Made by a program: the position numbers and the translations under genes
In this document: one piece after another, positions 32,055 to 39,759 of the stretch
How positions within the stretch are numbered: the stretch's first letter is position 1
Layout: every line of letters starts with the position of its first letter
DNA from: Actinophytocola sp050699915
GTDB taxonomy: Bacteria > Actinomycetota > Actinomycetes > Mycobacteriales > Pseudonocardiaceae
Reading direction: 5' to 3'
Assembly: GCF_050699915.1 (NCBI RefSeq)
Contig: NZ_JBOHGA010000035.1
Location: 1-39,759 of the forward strand
DNA: 39,759 bases
The notes under the pieces: generated by a model
Seen by the model: the letters and a program-made list of their open reading frames with translations, nothing else
Databases searched by the model: none
Told to the model about the DNA's origin: nothing

Positions 32055-33721
32055 TGTCCGAATCGGCCTCGCGCACCGCGCCCGAGGCGGACGCACCGTC
32101 CACGGGGGGACGTGCGCTGTCGCACCGCGAGATCATGACGGTGCTCGCCGGGCTCATGCTCGGCATGCTGCTGGCCGCGCTCGACATGACGATCATGGCC
32201 TCGGCCACCAAGACGATCGCCGACCAGCTGCACGGCCAGACCATCCAGGCGTGGGTGACCACCGCCTACCTGATCACTTCGACGATCTCCACACCGTTGT
32301 ACGGCAAGCTGTCCGACATCTTCGGGCGCAAGCCGATGTACCTGTCCGCGATCACGCTGTTCCTGGTCGGCTCCGTGCTGTCCGGTGTCGCGAACTCGAT
32401 GTACGAGCTGGCCGCGTTCCGCGCGGTGCAGGGTCTCGGTGCCGGTGGCCTGATGTCGCTGGCGCTCGCGATCATCGCGGACCTCGTGTCGCCGCGGGAA
32501 CGCAGTCGCTATCAGGGCTACTTCATGGGCATCTGGGGCATCTCCAGCGTGGCCGGCCCGGTGGTCGGCGGCTTCTTCGCCGGTGCCGGCACCTTCGCCG
32601 GGATCGACGGGTGGCGCTGGGTGTTCCTGGTGAACGTGCCGATCGGCATCATCGCGCTGATCGTCGTGGCCAAGTTCCTGAACGTGCCGCACAAGCGGGT
32701 CCTGCACCGCATCGACTACTGGGGCGCCGCCGCGCTGACGGTCGGGCTGGTGCCGCTGCTGATCGTGGCCGAGCAGGGCCGCGAGTGGGGCTGGGGCTCG
32801 GCCGCAGCGCTGGCCATGTACGGGATCGGCGCGCTGGGCATCGCCGCGTTCGTGTTCGTGGAACGAGCGATGGGCGACGAGGCGCTGCTGCCGATCCGGT
32901 TGTTCCGCCGGCCGGTGTTCGCGCTGACCAACGTGATCAACTTCGTCATGGGCATCGGGATGTTCGGCATGATGATGTCGCTGCCGCTGTACCTGCAGAT
33001 CGTCAAGGGCTCGACGCCGACCGAGTCCGGCCTGCAGACCCTGCCGATGACCGCGGGCATCCTCGTCGCGGCGATGGGCAGCGGTGTGTTGATCTCCAAG
33101 ACCGGGCGGTACAAGCGCTTCCCGGTCATGGGGCTCGCGATCGTCTCGGCCGCCATGTTCCTGTTCGCGCAGATCGGCGTGGACACCCCGATGTGGCAGA
33201 CGATGGCCGTCATGGCGATCGCGGGTGTCGGGTTGGGGCTGTGCATGCAGACCCTGATCCTCGCGATCCAGAACGACGTGCAGGCCAAGGACATGGGCGT
33301 GGCGACGTCGTCGGCGACCTTCTTCAGGTCGATCGGCGGCACGGTCGGCACCGCGGTGTTCCTGTCGATCCTGTTCAGCGTGGTCGGCAGCAAGATCGCG
33401 GCGGCGTTCGCGAGCGTGCGGACCGACCCGGCGTTCGCCGTGGCGCTGCGGCAGGATCCGGACTTCGCCCAGCGGCTGCAGGGCGGGGGCCTGGACCTGA
33501 ACAACACGGAGTTCCTGAACACGCTCGACCCGACGCTGGCCAGGCCGATCCTGACCGGGTTCGCGGACTCCATCGACACGGTGTTCATGGTCGGTGGCTT
33601 CGTGACGCTCGTCGCGTTCGTGCTGATTTGGTTCCTCAAGGAGGTGCCGCTGTCCGACAAGTCGGGCATCCAGCGGGCCGCTGAGGACGAGGCGGCCGCG
33701 GCTCCGGCGGCGGTGCGCTGA
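32054..33721 (+). CDS. DHA2-family MFS multidrug exporter (EmrB/QacA type)
   Basis: 555 residues; ATG shares a base with the marR stop. About 14 membrane segments. LDMTIMASATKTIADQL (motif D1), GKLSDIFGRKP (motif A), RAVQGLGAGG (motif B) and GISSVAGPVVGG (motif C, antiporter signature) identify a proton-driven drug antiporter of the 14-TMS class. Between segments 13 and 14 is a larger outer loop. Operon with the MarR regulator; a strong terminator follows. Confidence 0.95.
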   Translation: MSESASRTAPEADAPSTGGRALSHREIMTVLAGLMLGMLLAALDMTIMASATKTIADQLHGQTIQAWVTTAYLITSTISTPLYGKLSDIFGRKPMYLSAITLFLVGSVLSGVANSMYELAAFRAVQGLGAGGLMSLALAIIADLVSPRERSRYQGYFMGIWGISSVAGPVVGGFFAGAGTFAGIDGWRWVFLVNVPIGIIALIVVAKFLNVPHKRVLHRIDYWGAAALTVGLVPLLIVAEQGREWGWGSAAALAMYGIGALGIAAFVFVERAMGDEALLPIRLFRRPVFALTNVINFVMGIGMFGMMMSLPLYLQIVKGSTPTESGLQTLPMTAGILVAAMGSGVLISKTGRYKRFPVMGLAIVSAAMFLFAQIGVDTPMWQTMAVMAIAGVGLGLCMQTLILAIQNDVQAKDMGVATSSATFFRSIGGTVGTAVFLSILFSVVGSKIAAAFASVRTDPAFAVALRQDPDFAQRLQGGGLDLNNTEFLNTLDPTLARPILTGFADSIDTVFMVGGFVTLVAFVLIWFLKEVPLSDKSGIQRAAEDEAAAAPAAVR

Positions 33722-33735
33722 GACCGGGGAGTGAA

Positions 33736-33765
33736 GGCCCCGCGTGTCTTCGGACGCGCGGGGCC
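33736..33765. terminator. Bidirectional terminator with TTCG tetraloop
   Basis: GGCCCCGCGTGTC pairs with GACGCGCGGGGCC (13 bp, one T-G wobble) around TTCG. It lies 14 bases after the exporter stop and 3 bases from the ppa stop on the other strand, serving both. Confidence 0.85.
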
Positions 33766-33768
33766 CGC

Positions 33769-34260
33769 TCAGTGCTGCGGGTTGTCCTTGAGCCGCTGGT
33801 AGGAGCGCACGATCTCGGCCTCGGCCTCGGTGCGGCCGACCCAGGTGGCGCCCTCGACGCTCTTGCCGGGCTCGAGGTCCTTGTAGACCTCGAAGAAGTG
33901 CTGAATCTCGAGGCGGTGATACTCGGCAAGGTGATGGATGTCGCGGAGGTGCTCGGTGCGCGGGTCCTCGGCGGGCACGCAGAGGACCTTGTCGTCGCCG
34001 CCCTTCTCGTCGGTCATGCGGAACATGCCGATGGCGCGCGACTTGATCAGGCAGCCGGGGAACGTCGGTTCCTGGACCAGCACGAGTGCGTCGAGCGGAT
34101 CGCCGTCCTCACCGAGGGTGTTCTCGACGAAGCCGTAGTCGGCGGGGTACTGGGTGGCCGTGAACAGGGTCCGGTCGAGCCGGATTCTGCCGGTCACGTG
34201 GTCCATCTCGTACTTGTTGCGCACCCCTTTGGGGATCTCGATCGTGACGTCGAACTCCAC
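33769..34260 (-). CDS. ppa: Inorganic pyrophosphatase (soluble, family I)
   Basis: 163 residues from GTG at 34260; GAGGAA lies 4-5 bases upstream and homologues begin with EFDVTIEIPKG, so the GTG 12 bases earlier is rejected. It hydrolyses pyrophosphate in the cytoplasm. Active-site elements: NKYEMD, YPADYGF, EDGDPLDALVLV (Asp cluster) and EVYKDLEPGK. Two adjacent His (IHHLAEYH) resemble those of mycobacterial Ppa. Convergent with the exporter operon and divergent from the proline-rich gene at 34340. Confidence 0.96.
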   Translation of the reverse strand: MEFDVTIEIPKGVRNKYEMDHVTGRIRLDRTLFTATQYPADYGFVENTLGEDGDPLDALVLVQEPTFPGCLIKSRAIGMFRMTDEKGGDDKVLCVPAEDPRTEHLRDIHHLAEYHRLEIQHFFEVYKDLEPGKSVEGATWVGRTEAEAEIVRSYQRLKDNPQH

Positions 34261-34339
34261 GCCGTTCCTCACTCCGGTCCAGTAGTGCCGCGTTGCCCAT
34301 TAGTGTGGAGCACCGCCAGCAAGACGACGTGGAGGGCAC
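34261..34339. promoter_or_regulatory. Divergent promoter region of ppa and the proline-rich gene
   Basis: TAGTGT at 34301-34306 is a good plus-strand -10 region, giving a ~27-nt leader with GGAGGG (34331-34336) before GTG 34340. On the minus strand CACTAAT overlaps it as a possible ppa -10. The overlap suggests shared or competing regulation. Confidence 0.45.
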
Positions 34340-37300
34340 GTGCCGCACCCAGGGGACGAGCTAAGGCCCGCAGACGAGAACAGCAGCGCGCCCGGGGACG
34401 TCCCCCGGGCAGCCGCAAGCTGGCCGGTCGCCGACTTGGAGCAGGGCAAACAGCTGACCCGCCCGGTCCCCGCCGCCTCGGCCTCGGCTGACACTGCCGC
34501 GGCGCCGGCATCGGATGCTCGATCGCCGAGGTCACCTGCGGCGCAGCCGGCCGCCAAGTCACCGGAACCTGCCTCCACGAGCTCGAAGCCGAAGCCGGCC
34601 GCCTCGGAAACCGCTCCGGCGAGCCCATCGGCGAAGCCGCCCGAAACGCCAGAGCCCGCAGCCGAATCCCCGACCTCCGGGGCGAGCCGGTCGCAGGCCT
34701 CACCTGCGGCCAAGCAGACTTCGGAACAACCGTCACCGAAGCCGGCTCCCGACCCTGCTGGCCGACCGACGCCGTCCGCCGAGTCCGCTGAACCACCACG
34801 GGCGAAGCCCGCCGCGTCATCGGAACCGCAGTCGCCGAAGCCCCCGGCCGAACCTCGGTCGAGCTCCGCGGCCAAGGCATCGCAACCGTCGCCGCCGAGC
34901 CCGCCGGAGTCCTCCTCAGCCGTGAAGTCGGCCGAGCCGCCACAGCCCACCGCCGATTCCCCGGCGTCGCCAGCGGCGACGCCGCCCGCCGAGCCCGCAC
35001 AGGCTCAGCCGCCGAAGTCACCCACCTCTGCGGGCCCGTCCCAGTCGAGTCCGGCCGGGTCTGCGCAGGCGCCGCCACCGAAAGCGCCGGCCTCGCCCCA
35101 GCCGAGTCCGGCCAAGGCCCCGGAAGGCCGGTCGCCGAAGCCGCCGGCGGAGTCTGCGGGTTCATCGCAGCCGAGTCCCGCCAGGTCTCCGGAACCTCAG
35201 TCGCCGAAGGCTTCCGCCGAGGCCTCAGCCCAGCCGACCCCGGCGGCCAAGTCTCCGGAGAGCCAGTCGGCGAAGCCTCCCGCGACCGCACCCGAACCTG
35301 GCTCGCCGGCCACGTCGTCGACGCCATCCCCGGCCCAGCCCGACACCCAGCCCGCGAAAGAGCCCCCGGCGAGTCCAGGCAGCAAGTCTTCCGAACCGGA
35401 GCAGGCAAGGCCTGCCGCCCCCGCGGCGAAGCCCGCCGGGGAAGGCCGGCCGCGGAAACCGGCCGAGCCCTCGGAGCCGTCACCGGCGAGCCCGGCCACG
35501 AAATCCTCGCCACCGGACAAGTCGGCAGAGGCTCCATCAACGGCCAAATTCACGGAGTCCGCGTCAGCGAAGCCGGAACCCGAGTCGGCCACCCAGTCAC
35601 CAGAACGGCCGCCGACAGCTCAGCCCGCGGAAACCAAGCCGGCGGACGAGCCCTCGAAGCCGTCCCCGGAGAGGCCCACCGCACAGACTCCCGAACCCCC
35701 GGCGGCGAGCCCAGCCGCCAAGTCGCCGGAGAAATCGCAGGCCAAGCCGCCCACCGACCCGAAACCGGCGAAGCCAACCGACGGCACCGCTCCGGAAGCC
35801 GACCAGCGATCTCCCCAGCCCGCGCCGCCGAAGTCCCCAGCCGCGAAACCAGAAGCGGACAAGACGGCCGCTGCCAAGGATGGTTCGGACAAGGCCGAAC
35901 CGGGCGCCAAGAAGACCGAGCCAAGCGGCCCGACGCCGGTGGGTCGCATCGAGCTGCCGAAGCGCTCGAGCAAGCCGCACAAGCCGCCGGAGTACGAGCC
36001 GTCGGAGCGGTCGCTGTTCGAGCCGGTCGTCGCGCCGTCGTCCGCCCCGGAGACGCAGCAGCGTCCGCCGGGGGCACGCTCCTGGTTCGCACCACCCCGC
36101 ACGCCGGACCGGCCCCAAACCGCACCGCCCGGCGAGCCGTCCCGTTCCGCCCAGCCTCCGGCGCGGCCGGGACAACGCCCACCGGACAAGCCAACCCCAG
36201 ACTCACCACAAGGCCGAACAACCGCCGAGCCCCAAGGGCAGGCCCCGCCCCGGCCGCACGCCCCACCGCAGCCAACGGCTCCGGGTGCGCCAAACGCCCG
36301 AGTAGCCGACCCGACCGCACCCCCGGACCGACGCACCCCGCCGCCCGGTTCACCGCGACAGTCCGAACCGCCAGAGGCAGGCCTGGCTGGCCCGCCGGAT
36401 CGCCGCACGCCGCCGGTTGAGCAGCAGCGACCGCCGACGTCGCCTTCGGGCTTGGCCGACCCGAGTACTCCGCCGGCTCGCCCGACACGGCCATCCGGAT
36501 CTCCGACGCCGCGCCCACCCGAGTCGCCGAAGGCGGGCCCGGCCGAGCCGAGTGCCCCGCTCGACCGGCGCACGTCACCGCCAGAGACGCCGACGCCCCG
36601 TCCGTCCGAGCCGCCGAAGTCGGGCTTGGCCGACCCCAGCGCCCCACCGGATCGCCGCACGCCGCCGGTTGAGCAGCAGCGACCACCGACGCCGCCTTCG
36701 GGCTTGGCCGGCCCGAGTGCCCCGCCAGATCGCCCAACGCCACCGCCCGGCACCCCCACGCCGCGCCCGGCAGACCAGCAGCGTCCGCCAGAGCCCCCGA
36801 AGGCGGACCCAGAAGCTCCGCCGGACCGCCGTACACCGCCGGTCGAGCAGCGACCGTCCGAGCCGAAGGCAGGCTTGGCCGGCCCGAGCGCGCCAACGGA
36901 CGGGCGCACGCCGCCGTCCGGATCTGCGACGCCGCGCCCACCCGAGTCGCCGAGCGCAGGCCTGGCTGGACCGAGCGCCCCGCCGGACCGCGGTACGCCG
37001 CCGTCCGGCACGCCCGCGCCTCCGGCTGAGCGCCAGCGTCCTCCCGAGCCGCCGCGAGCAGGCCTGGCGGATCCGAGCGCGCCAACGGACGGGCGCACGC
37101 CGCCGTCCGGATCTGCGACGCCGCGCCCACCCGAGTCACCGAGCGCAGGCCTGGCCGACCCGGGTGCCCCGCAGACGCCGCGTCCACCCGAGTCGCCCGA
37201 GGCAGGTTCGGCCGGTCCGGGTGCCCCGCCGGAACGCAGTACACCGCCGTCCGGGACTCCGGCGCCGCGTCCGCCGGAGTCTCCGAACGCGGGCTTGGCC

Positions 37301-39759
37301 GGCCCGAGTGCCCCGGCAGATCGTCGAACGCCGCCGTCCGGCACCCCCGCGCCTCCGGCCGACCGGCGCCGACCGCCCGAGCCGCCGAAGGCCGGCCTGG
37401 CCGACCCGAGCACCCCGGCAGACCGCCCCACTCCGAAACCGCTGCGCCTGAGTGGGCCACCGCTGAGCGCGCCCACCGATCAACCCAAGCCGCCCAGCGC
37501 CGAGCCGACCGATCGCCGCCCCCCGCAGCCAGCCGAACGCGCTCCCGAGCCGAGCACACCGGCGGACCATCGCACCCCACCACCGACCGAGCGCGCCCCT
37601 GAACCGAGTGATCGCCGCACGCCACCGGACCAGCGCGATGACCGCGCCGGACGGCCGGGCGCACCTGCCGATCGCCCTGCCCCGGCGGGGCGCGTCGCGG
37701 AGCCGAGCGCGCCACCGGATCGCTCCACGCGGCCGGGGCAACCTGGCGCGCCCACCGATCGCCCCGCACCGCCGAGTGGGCGTGTTGCCGAGCCGGGCGC
37801 GCCGGCTGATCGCCGTACACCGCCGTCCGCGCCGCCGCGTCCTGAGCCACAGCGACCGCCCGAGCCGCCGCGTGGGCGCCTGGCCGAGCCGAGCGCACCA
37901 GGCGACCGTCGCCCCGCACCCCCGGACTCCCCTCCCGGCGCTCCGGTAGCTGACCGGCGCCCACCCACCCAGGGGCTCACGCCATCACCTCCGCCCGGCG
38001 CACACATCGTCGGGCCGACTGCGCCCCCTGACCGCCAGACGCCGCCCGGCGAGCGCCCCACCAGGCCGACTGCGCCTACCGATCGGCCCGCGCCGCGGCC
38101 GGATTCGCCGAGTGCTCGTGTTGCCGAGCCGAGTGCGCCGCCTGAGCGTCGGCCCGCGCCGGGTGAACGCGTCACCGGGCCGGGGGCGCCACCTGACCGT
38201 CCCGCTCCGCCCGATTCGCCGAGTGCGCGGGTCGCGGAGCCCACAGCCCCGGCGCCACCGCCTCGGCAGCGGCCGACGGGGCCGCGGCGCCCGGACGAGA
38301 AGCCCGACGCTCGAGTCGCCGAGCCGGGCGCACCCGCGGATCGCCGCCCGGCGCCGCCTCAGGTTCGGCCGGGGACGCCCGGTGCGCCGGTCGCGGACCC
38401 GAGTGCACCGGCAGACCGTCGGACGCCGCCGGGTGAACGCGGCGCCGAGCCACCCAAGCCGGCCGATTCGCCGCGTGGGCGGGTGGCTGAGCGGCCGCCT
38501 GCCGAGAAGCCTGGCGCGCCGGAGAAGCCGGAGTCGCGGCGGCCCGGGGCGCCGGTTGATGAACCTGCTCGCGGTCGGTCGGTTGAGGCCGAAAGGCCCG
38601 CTCCGTCGAAGCCGGGCGAGGCACCACCTGGCGCCGAACCGCGGCGGCCCACTTCTCCGGAGAAGCCTCCGGAGAAGAAGGGGATCACGCCGCACGGGTT
38701 CGTCGGTTCGCAGCCCACCGGGGAGCGGCAGACGCTGCGGCCGCCGATCGGGTGGCCCGCCGAGCGGGACGGATCCGCGCCCAGTGGTCGGGTCGCGGAG
38801 CCAACCGAGCGGCGCACGCCACCTGGCGACACCCGGCCCGACACGGATCGGCCGACTCCGCCGGGACAGGCGCCGGACTCGCCGCGCGGCAAGGTCGCCG
38901 AGGCGCCCGATCGCTATGCGCCGCCGGCGCCACGCCGGCCGGAGACCAAGCCGGCCGACCGCGACACGCAGACTCAGCCGCCGACGACCAGGCCCGATGC
39001 GCCTCGGCCGCCGCATGCGCCGACCGAGCCACCGTCCGACAAGCCCCGCCAGCAGTCGGCACCCGCGCCAACGGAGTCGCCCCGGCAGACGCCGCCCGCC
39101 GACGGCAGTTCGCCAACGAAGACGCCGCCGCGGCCCGACTCACCAGGGCGGCCGGGGCGTACACCGGCTCGGCCGGATGGGCCTCCTGCCGACGGTGGTT
39201 CGCCGACGAGGACGCCGCCGCGGCCGGACTCACCAGGGCGGCCGGGGCGTACACCGGCTCGGCCGGATGGGCCTCCTGCCGACGGTGGTTCGCCGACGAG
39301 GACGCCGGCTCGGCCGGACTCGCCGGGGCGGACGCCGACTCGGCCGGGATCGCCTCCCGCCGATGGCGGTTCGCCGACGAAGCTGCCGATGCGGCCGGGC
39401 TCGCTTAGGCGGCCAGATCGGGCGCCGGCGCGGCCGGATTCGCCTCCTACCGATGGTGGTACGGGGACGAGGACGCCGACTCGGCCTGATTCGCCTGGGC
39501 GGCCGGGTCGGACGCCGGCGCGGCCGGATTCGCCTCCTGCCGATGGTGGTACGGGGACGAGGACGCCGACTCGGCCTGATTCGCCTGGGCGGCCGGGGCG
39601 GACGCCAACGAGGCCGGATTCGCCTCCTGCCGATGGCGGTACGGGGACGAGGACGCCGACTCGCCCCGACTCGCCGGGGCGGCCGCCGGCGCGGCCGGAT
39701 GGGCCTCCTGCCGATGGTGGTACGGGGACGAGGACGCCGACTCGGCCTGATTCGCCGGG
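34340..39759 (+). CDS. Giant proline-rich protein, N-terminal part (3' end outside window)
   Basis: From GTG 34340 the frame stays open to the right edge: at least 1806 codons without a stop. Zones: ~34340-35900 Ala/Lys/Ser/Pro-rich (KSPEP, AAKSPEK, SQPSPA); ~35900-36080 a less repetitive part with RIELPKRSSKPHKPPEYEP and RSWFAPPRTP; ~36290-38650 Asp/Arg/Thr/Pro modules (GLADPSAPPDRRTPP, RVAEPSAPPDRRPAP); ~38650-38780 KKGITPHGFVGSQPTGERQ; ~39092 to the edge 30-residue repeats. No signal peptide, membrane segment or enzyme motif is visible. In mycobacteria the gene divergent from ppa encodes a DacB-type D-Ala-D-Ala carboxypeptidase, and some Pseudonocardiaceae versions have a long Pro-rich start, so this may be its cytoplasmic N-terminus; that is inference. 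Length is extreme for such a tail. Confidence 0.8.
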   Translation, partial: MPHPGDELRPADENSSAPGDVPRAAASWPVADLEQGKQLTRPVPAASASADTAAAPASDARSPRSPAAQPAAKSPEPASTSSKPKPAASETAPASPSAKPPETPEPAAESPTSGASRSQASPAAKQTSEQPSPKPAPDPAGRPTPSAESAEPPRAKPAASSEPQSPKPPAEPRSSSAAKASQPSPPSPPESSSAVKSAEPPQPTADSPASPAATPPAEPAQAQPPKSPTSAGPSQSSPAGSAQAPPPKAPASPQPSPAKAPEGRSPKPPAESAGSSQPSPARSPEPQSPKASAEASAQPTPAAKSPESQSAKPPATAPEPGSPATSSTPSPAQPDTQPAKEPPASPGSKSSEPEQARPAAPAAKPAGEGRPRKPAEPSEPSPASPATKSSPPDKSAEAPSTAKFTESASAKPEPESATQSPERPPTAQPAETKPADEPSKPSPERPTAQTPEPPAASPAAKSPEKSQAKPPTDPKPAKPTDGTAPEADQRSPQPAPPKSPAAKPEADKTAAAKDGSDKAEPGAKKTEPSGPTPVGRIELPKRSSKPHKPPEYEPSERSLFEPVVAPSSAPETQQRPPGARSWFAPPRTPDRPQTAPPGEPSRSAQPPARPGQRPPDKPTPDSPQGRTTAEPQGQAPPRPHAPPQPTAPGAPNARVADPTAPPDRRTPPPGSPRQSEPPEAGLAGPPDRRTPPVEQQRPPTSPSGLADPSTPPARPTRPSGSPTPRPPESPKAGPAEPSAPLDRRTSPPETPTPRPSEPPKSGLADPSAPPDRRTPPVEQQRPPTPPSGLAGPSAPPDRPTPPPGTPTPRPADQQRPPEPPKADPEAPPDRRTPPVEQRPSEPKAGLAGPSAPTDGRTPPSGSATPRPPESPSAGLAGPSAPPDRGTPPSGTPAPPAERQRPPEPPRAGLADPSAPTDGRTPPSGSATPRPPESPSAGLADPGAPQTPRPPESPEAGSAGPGAPPERSTPPSGTPAPRPPESPNAGLAGPSAPADRRTPPSGTPAPPADRRRPPEPPKAGLADPSTPADRPTPKPLRLSGPPLSAPTDQPKPPSAEPTDRRPPQPAERAPEPSTPADHRTPPPTERAPEPSDRRTPPDQRDDRAGRPGAPADRPAPAGRVAEPSAPPDRSTRPGQPGAPTDRPAPPSGRVAEPGAPADRRTPPSAPPRPEPQRPPEPPRGRLAEPSAPGDRRPAPPDSPPGAPVADRRPPTQGLTPSPPPGAHIVGPTAPPDRQTPPGERPTRPTAPTDRPAPRPDSPSARVAEPSAPPERRPAPGERVTGPGAPPDRPAPPDSPSARVAEPTAPAPPPRQRPTGPRRPDEKPDARVAEPGAPADRRPAPPQVRPGTPGAPVADPSAPADRRTPPGERGAEPPKPADSPRGRVAERPPAEKPGAPEKPESRRPGAPVDEPARGRSVEAERPAPSKPGEAPPGAEPRRPTSPEKPPEKKGITPHGFVGSQPTGERQTLRPPIGWPAERDGSAPSGRVAEPTERRTPPGDTRPDTDRPTPPGQAPDSPRGKVAEAPDRYAPPAPRRPETKPADRDTQTQPPTTRPDAPRPPHAPTEPPSDKPRQQSAPAPTESPRQTPPADGSSPTKTPPRPDSPGRPGRTPARPDGPPADGGSPTRTPPRPDSPGRPGRTPARPDGPPADGGSPTRTPARPDSPGRTPTRPGSPPADGGSPTKLPMRPGSLRRPDRAPARPDSPPTDGGTGTRTPTRPDSPGRPGRTPARPDSPPADGGTGTRTPTRPDSPGRPGRTPTRPDSPPADGGTGTRTPTRPDSPGRPPARPDGPPADGGTGTRTPTRPDSP
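36885..37156 (+). repeat. Direct repeat of about 80 bp within the proline-rich gene
   Basis: A nearly identical block beginning AGCGCGCCAACGGACGG occurs at about 36886 and again 189 bases later (63 codons), encoding SAPTDGRTPPSGSATPRP and ESPSAGLA. It marks one of several module duplications in this zone. Confidence 0.75.
39092..39759 (+). repeat. Tandem 30-residue repeats at the right edge
   Basis: Units start at 39092, 39182, 39272, 39353, 39443, 39533, 39623 and 39704; periods are 90 bp, or 81 bp where three codons are missing. The unit reads PPADGG(S/T)(P/G)TRTP followed by RPDSPGRPGRTPARPD. All length changes are multiples of three. The array runs out of the window. Confidence 0.9.

Noticed and set aside
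34269..39254. Long minus-strand frames opposite the proline-rich gene (for example 35550-37964 and 37985-39016)
   Set aside because: They are shadows caused by the codon bias of the plus-strand gene; their Arg/Gly/Ala-only composition has no fold, and the plus frame has start, ribosome binding site and in-frame repeats.
39092..39759. CRISPR-like regular repeats
   Set aside because: Units are 81-90 bp with no unique spacers, remain in frame and encode a repeating peptide; this is a coding tandem repeat.

Overview
This window reads as chromosome of a high-GC actinobacterium, most likely a member of the Pseudonocardiaceae. GC bias is strong in third codon positions, GTG starts and leaderless starts are common, and the gene order matches the block conserved between mycobacteria and Pseudonocardiaceae: tad pilus genes - DECH-box helicase - small conserved gene - topA - DNA polymerase III delta' , and further right a ppa gene with a divergent neighbour. 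No phage, insertion sequence or CRISPR array was found. The genus is an inference from synteny and composition.

Layout. 1-2146: end of a Tad/Flp pilus operon (TadB, TadC, Flp-like prepilin, two TadE/TadG-like pseudopilins). 2345-2977: PrimPol-like protein. 2978-3421: gap without a supportable gene, ending in a strong hairpin. 3422-5785 (minus): MrfA-like DECH helicase, divergent from hppA (6237-8549, K+-independent proton-pumping pyrophosphatase). 8641-14067: conserved small protein, topA, and two membrane proteins. 14176-17456: an MFS/thymidylate-kinase fusion with a ruined P-loop, overlapping holB. 17581-19605 (minus): secreted membrane-anchored protein of unknown role. 19716-19792: tRNA-Thr(CGT). 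19942-23465: threonine aldolase, serine hydrolase, gamma-carbonic anhydrase-like protein and a convergent GNAT. 23720-24528: a second, divergent ribosomal protein L11 coupled to a short zinc-finger protein. 24577-26642: DUF3558-type lipoprotein facing a two-gene unit that resembles type VII secretion substrates. 26735-29728: methyltransferase, internally deleted HIT protein, glyA and a GNAT. 29721-31283 (minus): GH10-like secreted hydrolase. 31477-33721: MarR regulator and DHA2 exporter with a long palindromic operator. 33769-34260 (minus): ppa. 34340 to the right edge: one unbroken, extremely proline-rich reading frame of at least 1806 codons that leaves the window; synteny suggests the cytoplasmic N-terminus of a DacB-type peptidase.

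Most interesting signals. (1) Two genes 23 kb apart, the DECH helicase and a GNAT, are preceded by the same architecture: CTGTCCACA, 10 nt, TTGTCCACA, 38 nt, TAGACT, with a GTCRG element 8 nt before the -10 region as in PafBC (RecA-NDp) DNA-damage promoters, followed by a conserved hairpin leader. The boxes match the actinobacterial DnaA-box consensus. (2) The giant proline-rich frame with several generations of in-frame repeats. (3) An L11 paralogue lacking the proline motif that thiopeptide antibiotics contact, fused by ATGA overlap to a zinc-finger gene. (4) A thymidylate kinase domain with the Walker A lysine lost. All functional statements come from reading the sequence and recalled family knowledge; no database search was run.
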